From positions 1 to 45,715 of the forward strand of contig NZ_JPRF03000049.1 of the NCBI RefSeq assembly GCF_001188955.3: 45,715 bases of DNA, read 5' to 3'. Made by a program: the position numbers and the translations under genes. This document shows positions 23,236-31,912 of this stretch, in pieces; position 1 is the stretch's first letter, and every line of letters starts with the position of its first letter. The stretch is from Kitasatospora aureofaciens (lineage in GTDB: Bacteria > Actinomycetota > Actinomycetes > Streptomycetales > Streptomycetaceae). The notes under the pieces were generated by a model that was not told the origin of the DNA, searched no databases, and saw only the letters and a list, made by a program, of their open reading frames with translations.

Positions 23236-24384
23236 ATGCCCGTCGAATTCCTCGGCATCGCCGCCACCGCCGACGGTTCGGAGACCCACCCGCGCACCAC
23301 CGCCGCCTTCGACCGCGACTACACCCTGCGGCTGGCCCGGGCGCACGAGGACCACGGCTGGGACCGGGTGCTCTTCGCGTACGGCTCCGGCTCCCCGGAA
23401 CCCGCCGCCGCGGCCGCCTTCCTCGCCTCGCACCTCGACAGGCTGCAGGTCCTGCTCGCGCACCGGCCGAACGTCTCCTACCCGACCTTCGCCGCCAAGA
23501 CCTTCGCCACTCTCGACCGGATCAGCGACGGCCGGCTGACCGTCCACTTCATCACCGGCGGAACCGACCACGAGCAGCAGCGCGAGGGCGACTTCCTCAC
23601 CAAGGACCAGCGCTACGAGCGCACCCGCGAGTACATCGGCATCGTGAAGAAGGCCTGGACCAGCCGGGAGCCCTTCGACCACGAGGGCCCGCACTACCGC
23701 TTCAACGACTTCGTCTCCGACGTCTTCCCCGTCCAGCAGCCGCGCCCGGCGGTCTCCTTCGGCGGCTCCTCGGACGCCGCCTACGCGGCCGGCGGCGCCG
23801 AGGCCGACATCTACTGCCTGTGGGGCGAGCCGCTGGCCCGCACCGCCGAGCAGATCGAGCGGGTGAAGGAGGCGGCGCGGGCCGCCGGACGGACCGACCT
23901 GCCGCGCATCCAGGTGGCGTTCCGGCCGATCATCGCGCCGACCGAGGAGCTGGCCTGGGAGAAGGCGCACCGCACGGTGGCCACCATCCGGTCCCGCCGG
24001 GAGAGCGGGGCGCTCGCACCCCGGCGCCGCCCGGTGACGTCCACCCCTGAGAACACCGGCTCCCAGCGGCTGATCGAGATCGCCGAGGCCGGCGAGCGCT
24101 ACGACCGCGCGCTGTGGACCCCGACCGCCGCGGCGACCGGCGGGGCGGGCAACTCCAACGCGCTGGTCGGCACCCCGGAGACGGTCGCCCAGGCGCTGCT
24201 GGACTACTACGACCTCGGCGTAGACATCCTCTCCGCGCGCGGCTACGACCTGCTGGGCGACGCGATCGACTTCGGCCGGTACGTCATTCCGATCGTCCGC
24301 GAGGAGGTCGCCAAGCGGGACGCCGCCAAGGCCGCCGAGCAGGCCGAGCGGGACCGGCACCAGCTGATCGCGGTCCAGGCGTGA
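23236..24384 (+). CDS. SsuD-like LLM-class FMNH2-dependent monooxygenase
   Basis: Luciferase-like monooxygenase of 382 residues, close in pattern to alkanesulfonate monooxygenase SsuD: HPRTTAAFDRDYTLRLARAHEDHGWDRVL near the N-terminus, the flavin-site stretch RLTVHFITGGTDHEQQREGD near 110 and VSFGGSSDAAYAAGGAEADIY near 175. Such enzymes use reduced FMN from a partner reductase to cleave C-S bonds, freeing sulfite or a thiol. ATG 23236 has GAAAGG at 23223-23228. Its stop overlaps the GTG of the next gene (GTGA). With the GNAT and two-component-type importer beside it, it resembles CmoO/YtmO of B. subtilis rather than a lone SsuD. No flavin reductase gene is adjacent. Confidence 0.9.
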   Translation: MPVEFLGIAATADGSETHPRTTAAFDRDYTLRLARAHEDHGWDRVLFAYGSGSPEPAAAAAFLASHLDRLQVLLAHRPNVSYPTFAAKTFATLDRISDGRLTVHFITGGTDHEQQREGDFLTKDQRYERTREYIGIVKKAWTSREPFDHEGPHYRFNDFVSDVFPVQQPRPAVSFGGSSDAAYAAGGAEADIYCLWGEPLARTAEQIERVKEAARAAGRTDLPRIQVAFRPIIAPTEELAWEKAHRTVATIRSRRESGALAPRRRPVTSTPENTGSQRLIEIAEAGERYDRALWTPTAAATGGAGNSNALVGTPETVAQALLDYYDLGVDILSARGYDLLGDAIDFGRYVIPIVREEVAKRDAAKAAEQAERDRHQLIAVQA

Positions 24385-24899
24385 GCACTGGGAGCCCGGC
24401 CGGAGGGTTCCGCCGGGTCACCCTGGCCGACCCGCTGGTCGAACCGCTGCTGCGCGAGCTCACCCACGAGTACGTCAGCCGCTACGGCCCCGGCGCCCAC
24501 CAGGAGATGGCCCGCTACCCGGCCGAGGCCTTCGCCGAGCCGCACGGCGTGCTGCTGCTCCTGCTGGAGGACGGCGAACCGGTGGCCGGCGGCGCGTACA
24601 TGCGCCACGACGCGCACACCGCCGAGGTGAAGCGGATGTGGACGCACTCCGCGCACCGCCGCCGAGGCCTGGCCCGTCGGGTGCTGGCCGAGTTGGAGCG
24701 CACCGCCGCGGCCGCCGGCTACCACCGGATCTTCCTCACCACCGGCCCGCGCCAGCCCGAGGCCAAGGGCCTCTACCTGTCCGCCGGCTACACCCCGCTG
24801 TTCGACGTCACCGCCGATCCGCTGACCATCGGCCCGCTCCCCTTCGAGAAGCCCCTGCCGGCGCTGGTCCCCCTCCACCGACCGGTTCCCCTCCACTGA
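24381..24899 (+). CDS. GNAT-family N-acetyltransferase
   Basis: Cytoplasmic acetyl-CoA-dependent N-acetyltransferase of 172 residues. The acetyl-CoA pyrophosphate loop is seen in HRRRGLARRVLAELE (R/QxxGxG/A type) near residue 93, preceded by the beta strand VKRMWTHSA and followed by LTTGPRQPEAKGLYLSAGYTPL near 120. GTG 24381 overlaps the monooxygenase stop by four bases, so translation is coupled. In the B. subtilis ytmI operon the equivalent GNAT (SnaA) acetylates S-modified cysteine before the monooxygenase acts; I infer the same here. Other amine substrates are possible. Confidence 0.85.
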   Translation: MSTGSPAGGFRRVTLADPLVEPLLRELTHEYVSRYGPGAHQEMARYPAEAFAEPHGVLLLLLEDGEPVAGGAYMRHDAHTAEVKRMWTHSAHRRRGLARRVLAELERTAAAAGYHRIFLTTGPRQPEAKGLYLSAGYTPLFDVTADPLTIGPLPFEKPLPALVPLHRPVPLH

Positions 24900-24943
24900 C
24901 CGGTCCCCCTCCCGCCGACCGCTCCTCCACTGAAAGGCCCCCC

Positions 24944-25888
24944 GTGAGAACCACCACCGCCCGCCGCCTCCTCGCGGCCACCGCCCTGCTGCCGGTCCTG
25001 GCGCTGGCCGCGTGCGGCTCGGACCCGAAGATCGCGGGCGCGGCCGGGGCGAGCGGGCCCGCCGCCACCGCCACCGAGGACGTCGTCTCCGGCCTGGGCC
25101 GGTCGGAGGCGGCGGCCGCGCTGCTGCCCGAGGAGGTCCGCAAGTCCGGTGTGCTGAAGTTCGGTTCGTCCGTCGGCGCCCCGCCCAGCGCCTTCTACGC
25201 CGACCAGGCGAGCAAGAAGGCGGTCGGGGTGGACATCGACTTCACCGATGCCGTCGCCAAGCTGCTCGGCCTGACCGTGCAGCGCGAGGACGCCGCCTTC
25301 GAGACCATCCTGCCCGCCCTGGGCAGCGGCAAGTACGACGTCGGCACCGGCAACTTCGGGGTCACCACCGCCCGCCTGAAGACCGTCGACTTCGTCACCT
25401 ACATCGACGACGGCCAGGGCTTCGCGGTGAGGAAGGACAACACGGCCGTCCAGCCGGTCACCGACCTGGCCCAGCTCTGCGGGCTGACCATCGGCACCGG
25501 CGCCGGCACCACCTTCGAGACCACCCTCAACAGCAAGAGGGCCGTCTGCACCGACGCGGGGAAGAAGCCGTACGAGGTCAAGGCGTTCAGCGAGGGCGGC
25601 GCGCTGCTGACCGGTCTCCAGCAGGGCCGGGTGGACGTCGAGATGTCCACCATCAACGGCCTGCGCCACCAGGCCTCGCAGGAGGCCGCCGGGGTGCGCT
25701 TCCTCAACGAGTTCCACCGGCTGGACGTCGGCTTCGCCTTCAAGAAGGGCTCCCCGCTCACCCCGGCCTTCCAGGCGGCGGTCAACCAGCTGATCAAGGA
25801 CGGGACGTACGAGCGGATCCTCCGGAAGTGGGGGCTCACCGACTCGGCGATCAAGGAGTCGCAGATCAGTCCGCCCGAGCACCCGTGA
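24944..25888 (+). CDS. Amino-acid ABC transporter substrate-binding lipoprotein 1
   Basis: Extracytoplasmic solute-binding protein of 314 residues, family 3 (SBP_bac_3). It has a lipoprotein signal, ending LALAAC with Cys about 24, a short linker, then the bilobed domain: SGVLKFGSSVGAPPSAFY, GVDIDFTDAVAKLLGL, DVGTGNFGVTTARLKTVDF and a C-terminal LIKDGTYERILRKWGL. The start is GTG 24944 with GAAAGG at 24932-24937. It binds the amino-acid-like substrate and delivers it to the permease pair. It is only distantly similar to the second binding protein at 27756, so the transporter may take two related substrates. Confidence 0.92.
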   Translation: MRTTTARRLLAATALLPVLALAACGSDPKIAGAAGASGPAATATEDVVSGLGRSEAAAALLPEEVRKSGVLKFGSSVGAPPSAFYADQASKKAVGVDIDFTDAVAKLLGLTVQREDAAFETILPALGSGKYDVGTGNFGVTTARLKTVDFVTYIDDGQGFAVRKDNTAVQPVTDLAQLCGLTIGTGAGTTFETTLNSKRAVCTDAGKKPYEVKAFSEGGALLTGLQQGRVDVEMSTINGLRHQASQEAAGVRFLNEFHRLDVGFAFKKGSPLTPAFQAAVNQLIKDGTYERILRKWGLTDSAIKESQISPPEHP

Positions 25889-25916
25889 GCGCCGGGCCTG
25901 TCGAAGGAGTCCTCCG

Positions 25917-26924
25917 ATGACCGTCAGTACGCAAGCACCGCCGGCCCCGGCGAGACCGGCCGGCGACCCCGGCCCCGGCGCGGCCAGCGGTCCCGGCACC
26001 GGCCTCGACCCCGGAGAGCTGGACGGCCTGCGGACCGTCCGCGCCCGGCACCCGTGGCGCTGGGCGGCCGGCGCCGCCGCCCTCGTCGTCCTGGTCCAGT
26101 TCCTCCACGGCCTGGCCACCAACCCGGCCTGGGACTGGGCCACCTTCCGGCTCTACTTCACCGCCGACACCATCCTCCAGGCGATCGGCCGCACCCTCGA
26201 ACTCACCGCCTACGGCACGGTGCTGGGCTTCGCGCTCGGCGCCGTGGTGGCCGCGATGCGGCTGTCCCGCAGCGCGATCCTGCGGACCCTCGCCTGGGCG
26301 TACGTCTGGGTGTTCCGCTCGATCCCGCTGATCGTCCAGCTGGTGTTCTGGTTCAACCTCTCCTACCTCTACAAGCGGTTCGGCTTCGGCATCCCGTTCG
26401 GCCCGACCTTCGGCGACTTCGAGACGGTCGGGGTGCTCGGCGCGCTCGGCGCGGCGGTGCTCGGCCTCGGGCTGCACCAGGCCGCGTTCGCCGCCGAGAT
26501 CATCCGCGGCGGCGTCATCGCGGTGGACGCCGGCCAGCGCGAGGCCGCCGCCGCGCTGGGCATCCCGCGCGGGCGGCAGGCCTGGCGGATCGTGCTGCCG
26601 CAGGCGATGCGGAGCATCCTGCCGGCTGCCGCCAACGAGGTGATCTCGCTGCTCAAGGGCACCTCGGTGGTCTACGTGATGGCCATCGGCGAGCTCTTCT
26701 ACCAGGCACAGGTGATCTACGGCAGGACCGGCCGGGTGGTGCCGCTGCTGATGGTCGCCACGGTCTGGTACGTGGTGCTGACCACCGTGCTGTCGATCGG
26801 CCAGTACTACGTCGAGCGCTACTTCTCCCGCGGCGCCCGGCGCACCCCGCCGCCCACTCCGCTGCAGCGCCTCCGGGCGTTCCTGCGGAGCCTGCCTGCC
26901 CGTACCTCCGGAGGAACCCCGTGA
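25917..26924 (+). CDS. Amino-acid ABC transporter permease (HisM/GlnP type)
   Basis: Membrane subunit of the importer, 335 residues. A cytoplasmic N-terminal segment of about 55 residues precedes five or six helices. Family marks are TLELTAYGTVLGFALGAVVAAMRLS, FRSIPLIVQLVFWFNLSYL, the EAA loop with GQREAAAALGIPRGRQAWRI and the ending SIGQYYVERYFSRG. AAGGAG precedes ATG 25917. Its TGA overlaps the GTG of the ATPase gene (GTGA). The minus-strand permease at 21651 is its paralogue; the two probably form a heterodimer. Confidence 0.92.
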   Translation: MTVSTQAPPAPARPAGDPGPGAASGPGTGLDPGELDGLRTVRARHPWRWAAGAAALVVLVQFLHGLATNPAWDWATFRLYFTADTILQAIGRTLELTAYGTVLGFALGAVVAAMRLSRSAILRTLAWAYVWVFRSIPLIVQLVFWFNLSYLYKRFGFGIPFGPTFGDFETVGVLGALGAAVLGLGLHQAAFAAEIIRGGVIAVDAGQREAAAALGIPRGRQAWRIVLPQAMRSILPAAANEVISLLKGTSVVYVMAIGELFYQAQVIYGRTGRVVPLLMVATVWYVVLTTVLSIGQYYVERYFSRGARRTPPPTPLQRLRAFLRSLPARTSGGTP

Positions 26925-27721
26925 CGACGCTCACCGAACCGCAGGCCACCGAGCCGCGGACCGCCCCGATGGTGCAGGTCCGCGGCCTGCACAAGAGCTT
27001 CGGCCCACTGGACGTGCTGCGCGGGGTCGACCTGGACGTGCCGTCCGGCTCGGTCACCGTGGTGCTCGGCCCGTCCGGCTCCGGCAAGTCCACCCTGCTG
27101 CGGGCGATCAACCACCTGGAGAAGCTCGACCGCGGCTACGTCGCCATCGACGGCGAGCTGATCGGCTACCGGCGCTCCGGCGACCGGCTGTACGAACTCA
27201 AGGAGCGCGAGGTGCTGCGCCAGCGCACCGGCATCGGCTTCGTGTTCCAGAACTTCAACCTCTTCCCGCACCTGACCGTGCTGGAGAACCTGGTCGAGGC
27301 GCCGATCGCCGCCCTCGGCCGCCCCCGGGCCGAGACCAGGGCGACGGCGCTGGCACTGCTGGAGCGGGTCGGGCTGGCCGACAAGGCCGCCGCCTACCCC
27401 CGGCAGCTGTCCGGCGGGCAGCAGCAGCGGGTGGCGATCGCCCGGGCGCTGGCCCTGGAGCCCAAGGTGCTGCTCTTCGACGAGCCGACCTCGGCGCTCG
27501 ACCCCGAACTGGTCGGGGAGGTGCTGGACGTCATCAAGGACCTCGCCCGCACCGGCACCACGATGATCGTGGTGACCCACGAGATCGGCTTCGCCCGCGA
27601 GGTCGCCGACACCGTGGTCTTCATGGACGGCGGCGTGGTCGTCGAGCAGGGCCCGCCCGCAGAGGTCCTGGACCGCCCCCAGCACGAGCGCACCCGGGCC
27701 TTCCTGGCCAAGGTCCTCTAG
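26921..27721 (+). CDS. Amino-acid ABC transporter ATPase
   Basis: Cytoplasmic ATP-binding subunit of 266 residues that drives both permeases. All ABC motifs are intact: Walker A GPSGSGKST near 46, Q-loop VFQNFNLFPHLT, signature LSGGQQQR, Walker B VLLFDEPTSALDPE and H-loop VVTHE. GTG 26921 lies inside the permease stop region (GTGA overlap) with GGAGGA just upstream. It has the closeness to GlnQ/HisP typical of polar amino-acid importers. It is the only ATPase in the cluster, so it must serve both permeases and both binding proteins. Confidence 0.94.
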   Translation: MTTLTEPQATEPRTAPMVQVRGLHKSFGPLDVLRGVDLDVPSGSVTVVLGPSGSGKSTLLRAINHLEKLDRGYVAIDGELIGYRRSGDRLYELKEREVLRQRTGIGFVFQNFNLFPHLTVLENLVEAPIAALGRPRAETRATALALLERVGLADKAAAYPRQLSGGQQQRVAIARALALEPKVLLFDEPTSALDPELVGEVLDVIKDLARTGTTMIVVTHEIGFAREVADTVVFMDGGVVVEQGPPAEVLDRPQHERTRAFLAKVL

Positions 27722-27755
27722 CCCCAGCACCCCTACACCGAACAGGAGTTCCGCC

Positions 27756-28745
27756 ATGTCCCTACCCCGTCGCGCCCTCGTGACCGCCGTCGGCGCGCTC
27801 GCCGCCGCCCTCGTCCTGGCCGGCTGCGGCAGCGGGGCCACGGGCGCCTCGGCGGACCTCGCCCCGGCCAAGGGCAGCACCGCGCCGAACGGCACCGTGG
27901 TGAACCTGTCGCCCCAGCAGAACCGGGTGACCACGCCCAAGGTCGACGCGATCGCCGCGCTGGTGCCGGAGGAGATCAGGAAGAGAGGCACCCTGAAGGT
28001 CGTCGACTCCATCGGCACCACCCCGCCGCTGGACTTCTACGCCGACGACGACAAGACCATCATCGGCGTGGAGCCGGACATCGCTTCGCTGATCGGCAAC
28101 GTGCTCGGCCTCAAGGTCGAGTTCAACCCGGTCTCCTGGGAGAACATCTTCGTCGGCCTGGACAGCGGCAAGTACGACGCCGGCCTGTCCAACATCACCG
28201 TGACCGAGGAGCGCAAGGAGAAGTACGACTTCGCCACCTACCGGCTGGACGTCCTCGGCTTCGAGGCGAAGAAGGGCAGCGGGATCAAGGTCACCGGCCC
28301 CAAGGACCTGGCCGGCCGGTCGGTCGGCGTGGCCACCGGCACCAACCAGGAGAAGCTGCTGATCGCCTGGAGCGAGGAGGACGTCCGCAACGGCCTCAAG
28401 CCGATCGACATCAAGTACTTCTCCGGCACCGAGTACTACCTGGCGCTGTCCTCCGGCCGGATCGACGTCTACACCGGTCCCAATCCCAGCCTGGCCTTCC
28501 ACGCCGTGCAGACCGGCGAGACCGAGGTGGTCGGCACCTACTCGGGCGGCGGCGCGGACGTCCTCGGCAAGATCGCGGCGACCACCCACAAGGACAACGG
28601 GCTGGTCAAGGCGCTCAACGAGGCGCTCAACGAGGTGATCAGGAACGGGACCTACGGGCAGGTGCTGAAGCGCTGGGGCCTGGAGACCGAGGCGGTGCAG
28701 ACCTCCGAGATCAACCCCGTCGGCCTGCCCAAGCCGAAGCCGTAG
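27756..28745 (+). CDS. Amino-acid ABC transporter substrate-binding lipoprotein 2
   Basis: Second family-3 solute-binding lipoprotein, 329 residues, with signal peptide and lipobox LVLAGC (Cys about 24). The mature part has GTLKVVDSIGTTPPLDFYADDDKTIIGVEPDIASLIGNVLGL (given here only as a landmark split by its two lobes), DAGLSNITVTEERKEKYDF and VIRNGTYGQVLKRWGLE. ATG 27756 follows AGGAG. It closes the plus-strand operon; the next gene has its own promoter-like region. Two unlike binding proteins for one permease/ATPase set is also the arrangement of TcyJ and TcyK in B. subtilis. Confidence 0.92.
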   Translation: MSLPRRALVTAVGALAAALVLAGCGSGATGASADLAPAKGSTAPNGTVVNLSPQQNRVTTPKVDAIAALVPEEIRKRGTLKVVDSIGTTPPLDFYADDDKTIIGVEPDIASLIGNVLGLKVEFNPVSWENIFVGLDSGKYDAGLSNITVTEERKEKYDFATYRLDVLGFEAKKGSGIKVTGPKDLAGRSVGVATGTNQEKLLIAWSEEDVRNGLKPIDIKYFSGTEYYLALSSGRIDVYTGPNPSLAFHAVQTGETEVVGTYSGGGADVLGKIAATTHKDNGLVKALNEALNEVIRNGTYGQVLKRWGLETEAVQTSEINPVGLPKPKP

Positions 28746-28842
28746 GCTTCGTTCACCCGTTCGTCCCCGCCCGCCGCTATGGTGGCCCCTCCGATCCTCC
28801 GGCGGCGAACGCCGCTCGGGCGCGGTCGAGTTGGGGGAGGGC

Positions 28843-30108
28843 ATGCACAAGGGTGAGGTGCTCGGCGGCCGCTTCCGGCTGGACGAGTGGCTGGGCAGGG
28901 GCGGCTTCGGCGTGGTCTGGCGGGCGATCGACACCGTGCTGGACCGGCCGGTCGCGGTGAAGCTGCTGCTGGCCGAGCACGCCGCCGACCGGGAGGCGGT
29001 CGGGCGGTTCGTCCGCGAGGCCAAGCTGGCCGGCAACCTGTCCAATCCGCACATCGTCACGGTGCACGACTACGGCCGGGTCGCCGACGCCACCGGGGAC
29101 ATCCACTACCTGGTGATGGAGCTGGTCCGCGGCCGGCCGCTGTCCGCGGTCCTCAAGGACGGCCTGCCGGACCACGGGCGGGCGCTGGCCTGGATGGCGC
29201 AGGTCTGCGAGGCACTGGACGCCGCGCACCGCAGCGGGGTCGTGCACCGGGACATCAAGCCCGAGAACGTGATGATCGCGGACGACGGGGACCGCGCCAA
29301 GGTGCTGGACTTCGGCATCGCCCGGCTGCTCACCCAGTCCACCGGGCTCACCTCGACCGGCAGTGTGGTCGGCACCGTCCCGTACCTGGCGCCCGAGTGC
29401 TGGTCCGGCGGCACCGTGGACGGCCGGGCCGACCTCTACGCCTTCGGCGTGATGCTGTACGAGGTCAGCACCGGCCGACGGCCGTTCCGCGCCGACTCGC
29501 CGTACGAGTACCTGCACAAGCACATGGAGGAGATCCCGCCCCGGCTGCGCGGCAAGGACCCGGAGCTGGCCGAGCTGGTCGCCCAGCTGCTCGCCAAGCG
29601 GCCCGAGGACCGGCCGGCCGACGCCGCCGAGGTGCTGGAGCGGCTGCGCCGGATCCGTCCGGGGATGCTGCGGCCGGACGACCCCAGCCCGGAGCAGCTG
29701 CGCCGCCGGGCCGACCTGGCCTGGCAGCACGGCGTCGAGGGCCGGGCCGGGCAGGCCGTGGAGATCCTGGAGCAGCTGGTCCCGGACTTCGCCCGGATCT
29801 GCGGGCCGGCCGACCCGCGCACCCTGCGCACCCGCCACGACCTGGCCCTCTGGCTGGCCCGGGACGGCAGCCGGGGCGCCGCCGTGGCGCTGCTGGAGGA
29901 GTTGGCCGATGAGCCCGGCACGGCCGGGGAGGCCCGGGCCGACCTGCGGCGCGACCTCGCGCACTGGCGGCGGGAGGCCGACCGGCTCGGCCCGGGCCCG
30001 GCGGGAATCGTCGGACACGCCTCAGGTTCCCGGCCGCTGCTCGGTGGCGGCCCCGGGGGCGGCGGTGGCGGCCGGGGCGGCAGCGGCGGCGGCGCGCAGG
30101 GCGGCTGA
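28843..30108 (+). CDS. Soluble Ser/Thr protein kinase, shorter paralogue
   Basis: Hanks-type kinase of 421 residues. The catalytic domain (about 8-265) has GRGGFGVVWRA, VAVKLLL, HRDIKPENVMIA, LDFGIAR and GTVPYLAPE; the C-terminal 150 residues contain TPR-like helices (LRTRHDLALWLARDGSRGAA) and a Gly-rich tail. There is no membrane helix. ATG 28843 was chosen because GGGGGAGG at 28833-28840 is its ribosome site; TTG 28831 lies inside that site. TATGGT at 28778-28783 could be the -10. It is a paralogue of the kinase at 17864 with the linker and some repeats missing. Its last 87 bases overlap the end of the convergent MBL gene. Confidence 0.9.
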   Translation: MHKGEVLGGRFRLDEWLGRGGFGVVWRAIDTVLDRPVAVKLLLAEHAADREAVGRFVREAKLAGNLSNPHIVTVHDYGRVADATGDIHYLVMELVRGRPLSAVLKDGLPDHGRALAWMAQVCEALDAAHRSGVVHRDIKPENVMIADDGDRAKVLDFGIARLLTQSTGLTSTGSVVGTVPYLAPECWSGGTVDGRADLYAFGVMLYEVSTGRRPFRADSPYEYLHKHMEEIPPRLRGKDPELAELVAQLLAKRPEDRPADAAEVLERLRRIRPGMLRPDDPSPEQLRRRADLAWQHGVEGRAGQAVEILEQLVPDFARICGPADPRTLRTRHDLALWLARDGSRGAAVALLEELADEPGTAGEARADLRRDLAHWRREADRLGPGPAGIVGHASGSRPLLGGGPGGGGGGRGGSGGGAQGG

Positions 30109-30762
30109 GGCGCCTGCGGCGATCGGGTCGCCGTGCCCGAAGACGGCCGTCTCCACCGGCAGCGCGGCCAGCCGGTGGAAGGAGGCGAGGGCCCGGGCCG
30201 GGTCGGTGTGGAACACCCCGGGCCGGGTCCGCCCCTGGACGTTGGACGCGATGTCCCCGGTGAACAGCACCCCGGGCCCGGGCAGGTGGAGCGCGATGCT
30301 GCCGTCGGTGTGGCCGGGGACGTGCACCACCACCGCGCCGCCGCCGATGTCCAGCACGTCCCCGTCCTCGACCTCGCGGTGCACCGGGCAGGGCTCGGCG
30401 GGCGGGATCGGCGGCAGCGCGTCCCACAGCTGCTGCTCGAAGGGGCTGAGCACGGGCGGCGCGGCCGGCTGCTCGCGCCGGATCACCGGCGCCTCCAGCC
30501 GGTGCGCGACCACCTCCGCGCCCCAGCGGCGGGCCAGCTCGGCGGCGGAGCCGGTGTGGTCCTCGTGGTGGTGGGTGAGCACGATCCGGCGCACGGCGGC
30601 CGGCTCCAGCCCGATGGTGCGGACGGCCTCCTCGATTCCGTCCGCCGATCCGGCGACACCGGTGTCGACCAGGGTCGGTCCGTGGTCGTCCCGCCAGAGG
30701 TAGGCGGTGCCGAACTCCAGAGTGATCATGTGCAATTCGTCGCGTACCCGGGTGATCTCCAT
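30022..30762 (-). CDS. MBL-fold metallo-hydrolase
   Basis: Metallo-beta-lactamase-fold hydrolase of 246 residues, glyoxalase II-like. The metal motif LTHHHEDHTG (HxHxDH), a later VPGHTDGS His, LFTGDIAS Asp and the FGHGDP His are all present, so two metals should bind. ATG 30762 (MEITRVRDELHMITLEFGTAYL) is chosen over the upstream GTG because the family fold begins there. The last 25 residues are Ala-rich and lie antisense to the Gly-rich tail of the kinase at 28843, an 87-base convergent overlap. Substrate unknown; thioesters and lactones are typical for the family. Confidence 0.87.
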   Translation of the reverse strand: MEITRVRDELHMITLEFGTAYLWRDDHGPTLVDTGVAGSADGIEEAVRTIGLEPAAVRRIVLTHHHEDHTGSAAELARRWGAEVVAHRLEAPVIRREQPAAPPVLSPFEQQLWDALPPIPPAEPCPVHREVEDGDVLDIGGGAVVVHVPGHTDGSIALHLPGPGVLFTGDIASNVQGRTRPGVFHTDPARALASFHRLAALPVETAVFGHGDPIAAGASAALRAAAAAAPAATAAPGAATEQRPGT

Positions 30763-31034
30763 GCCCCCGATCCTGTGCCCTGCGGCGCCCCGCCACACGG
30801 GCGTTCGCCCTGGGCGTGCGGACTTCGCTCCTGGCAGACCGGTCTCGCCGGCGTGCGTGTCAACCGTACGGGCCACCGATTCGGGGCCCCGCGCCGCTGT
30901 GCGATTTGATGGAAATCCGCCCATCGGGACGGTCTGGTCCACCGGCCCGGGCCGTTGATATACCTCGTTGCCAGACTCGGGAGCGGTGTCCGCGCCGCCC
31001 CGGTGAGCTGCGACGAAAGGCTGGTGACGGATCG

Positions 31035-31886
31035 ATGAAGCTCCTCCGCGTCGGACCCCCGGGCGCCGAGCGCCCGGTCGTGCTGGGCGAGGACGGCACC
31101 GCGTACGACCTCTCCGGGCGGGCCCGCGACCTCGACGGGGCCTTCCTGGCCGGGCTGGACACCGCCGCGCTGGCGCGCGAGGTGGCCGCCGGGGTGCTGC
31201 CGGTGGTGGACCTGGACGGCCGGCGGGTGGCTGCGCCGGTGGCCCGGCCTGGCAAGGTGGTCGGCATCGGGCTCAACTACCGCGACCACGCGGCCGAGGC
31301 CGGGGCCGCGATCCCGGCCGAGCCGGTGATCTTCCTCAAGCCGAGCTCCACGGTGGTCGGCCCGTACGACGAGGTGCTGGTGCCGCGCGGCGGCGAGAAG
31401 ACCGACTACGAGGCCGAGCTGGCGGTCGTGATCGGCCGCACCGCCCGCTACCTGGACTCGCACGCCGAGGCGGCCGGGGTGATCGCCGGCTACACGATCG
31501 CCAACGACGTCACCGAGCGGGCCTTCCAGTTCGAGCGGGGCGGCCAGTGGGACAAGGGCAAGTCGGCGGAGACCTTCACCCCGCTCGGGCCCTGGCTGGT
31601 CACCGCCGACGAGGTGGCCGACCCGCAGGCGCTGGCGCTGCGGCTCTGGGTCAACGGCGAGCAGCGGCAGAACGGGAACACCGCGGAGATGATCTTCCCG
31701 GTGCTCGAACTCGTCCGCTACGCCAGCCAGTTCATGGTGCTGGAGCCCGGTGACGTGATCATCACCGGCACCCCGGCGGGGGTCACCCTGGGCCGCCCCG
31801 GCACGCCGTTCCTCGCCCCGGGCGACGTCGTCGAGATCGAGATCGACGGGCTCGGCCGCCAGCGCCAGGTGCTCGGCAAGGCGTAG
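31035..31886 (+). CDS. Fumarylacetoacetate hydrolase (FAH) family protein
   Basis: Metal-dependent hydrolase or decarboxylase of 283 residues that acts on beta-diketo or 2-oxo acids in aromatic and amino-acid breakdown. The catalytic domain (about 72-280) has VVGIGLNYRDHAAEAG, VIFLKPSSTVVGPYDEV, the metal ligands in DYEAELAVVIG and YTIANDVTERAFQ, and PGDVIITGTPAGV. The N-terminal 70 residues are the small domain common to this branch. ATG 31035 follows GAAAGG at 31015-31020 at a rather long distance. The precise reaction cannot be assigned; fumarylpyruvate hydrolase or oxaloacetate decarboxylase activity are both known in this branch. Confidence 0.88.
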   Translation: MKLLRVGPPGAERPVVLGEDGTAYDLSGRARDLDGAFLAGLDTAALAREVAAGVLPVVDLDGRRVAAPVARPGKVVGIGLNYRDHAAEAGAAIPAEPVIFLKPSSTVVGPYDEVLVPRGGEKTDYEAELAVVIGRTARYLDSHAEAAGVIAGYTIANDVTERAFQFERGGQWDKGKSAETFTPLGPWLVTADEVADPQALALRLWVNGEQRQNGNTAEMIFPVLELVRYASQFMVLEPGDVIITGTPAGVTLGRPGTPFLAPGDVVEIEIDGLGRQRQVLGKA

Positions 31887-31912
31887 GGCGCGGGCCCCGG
31901 CCGCCGGGCCGC

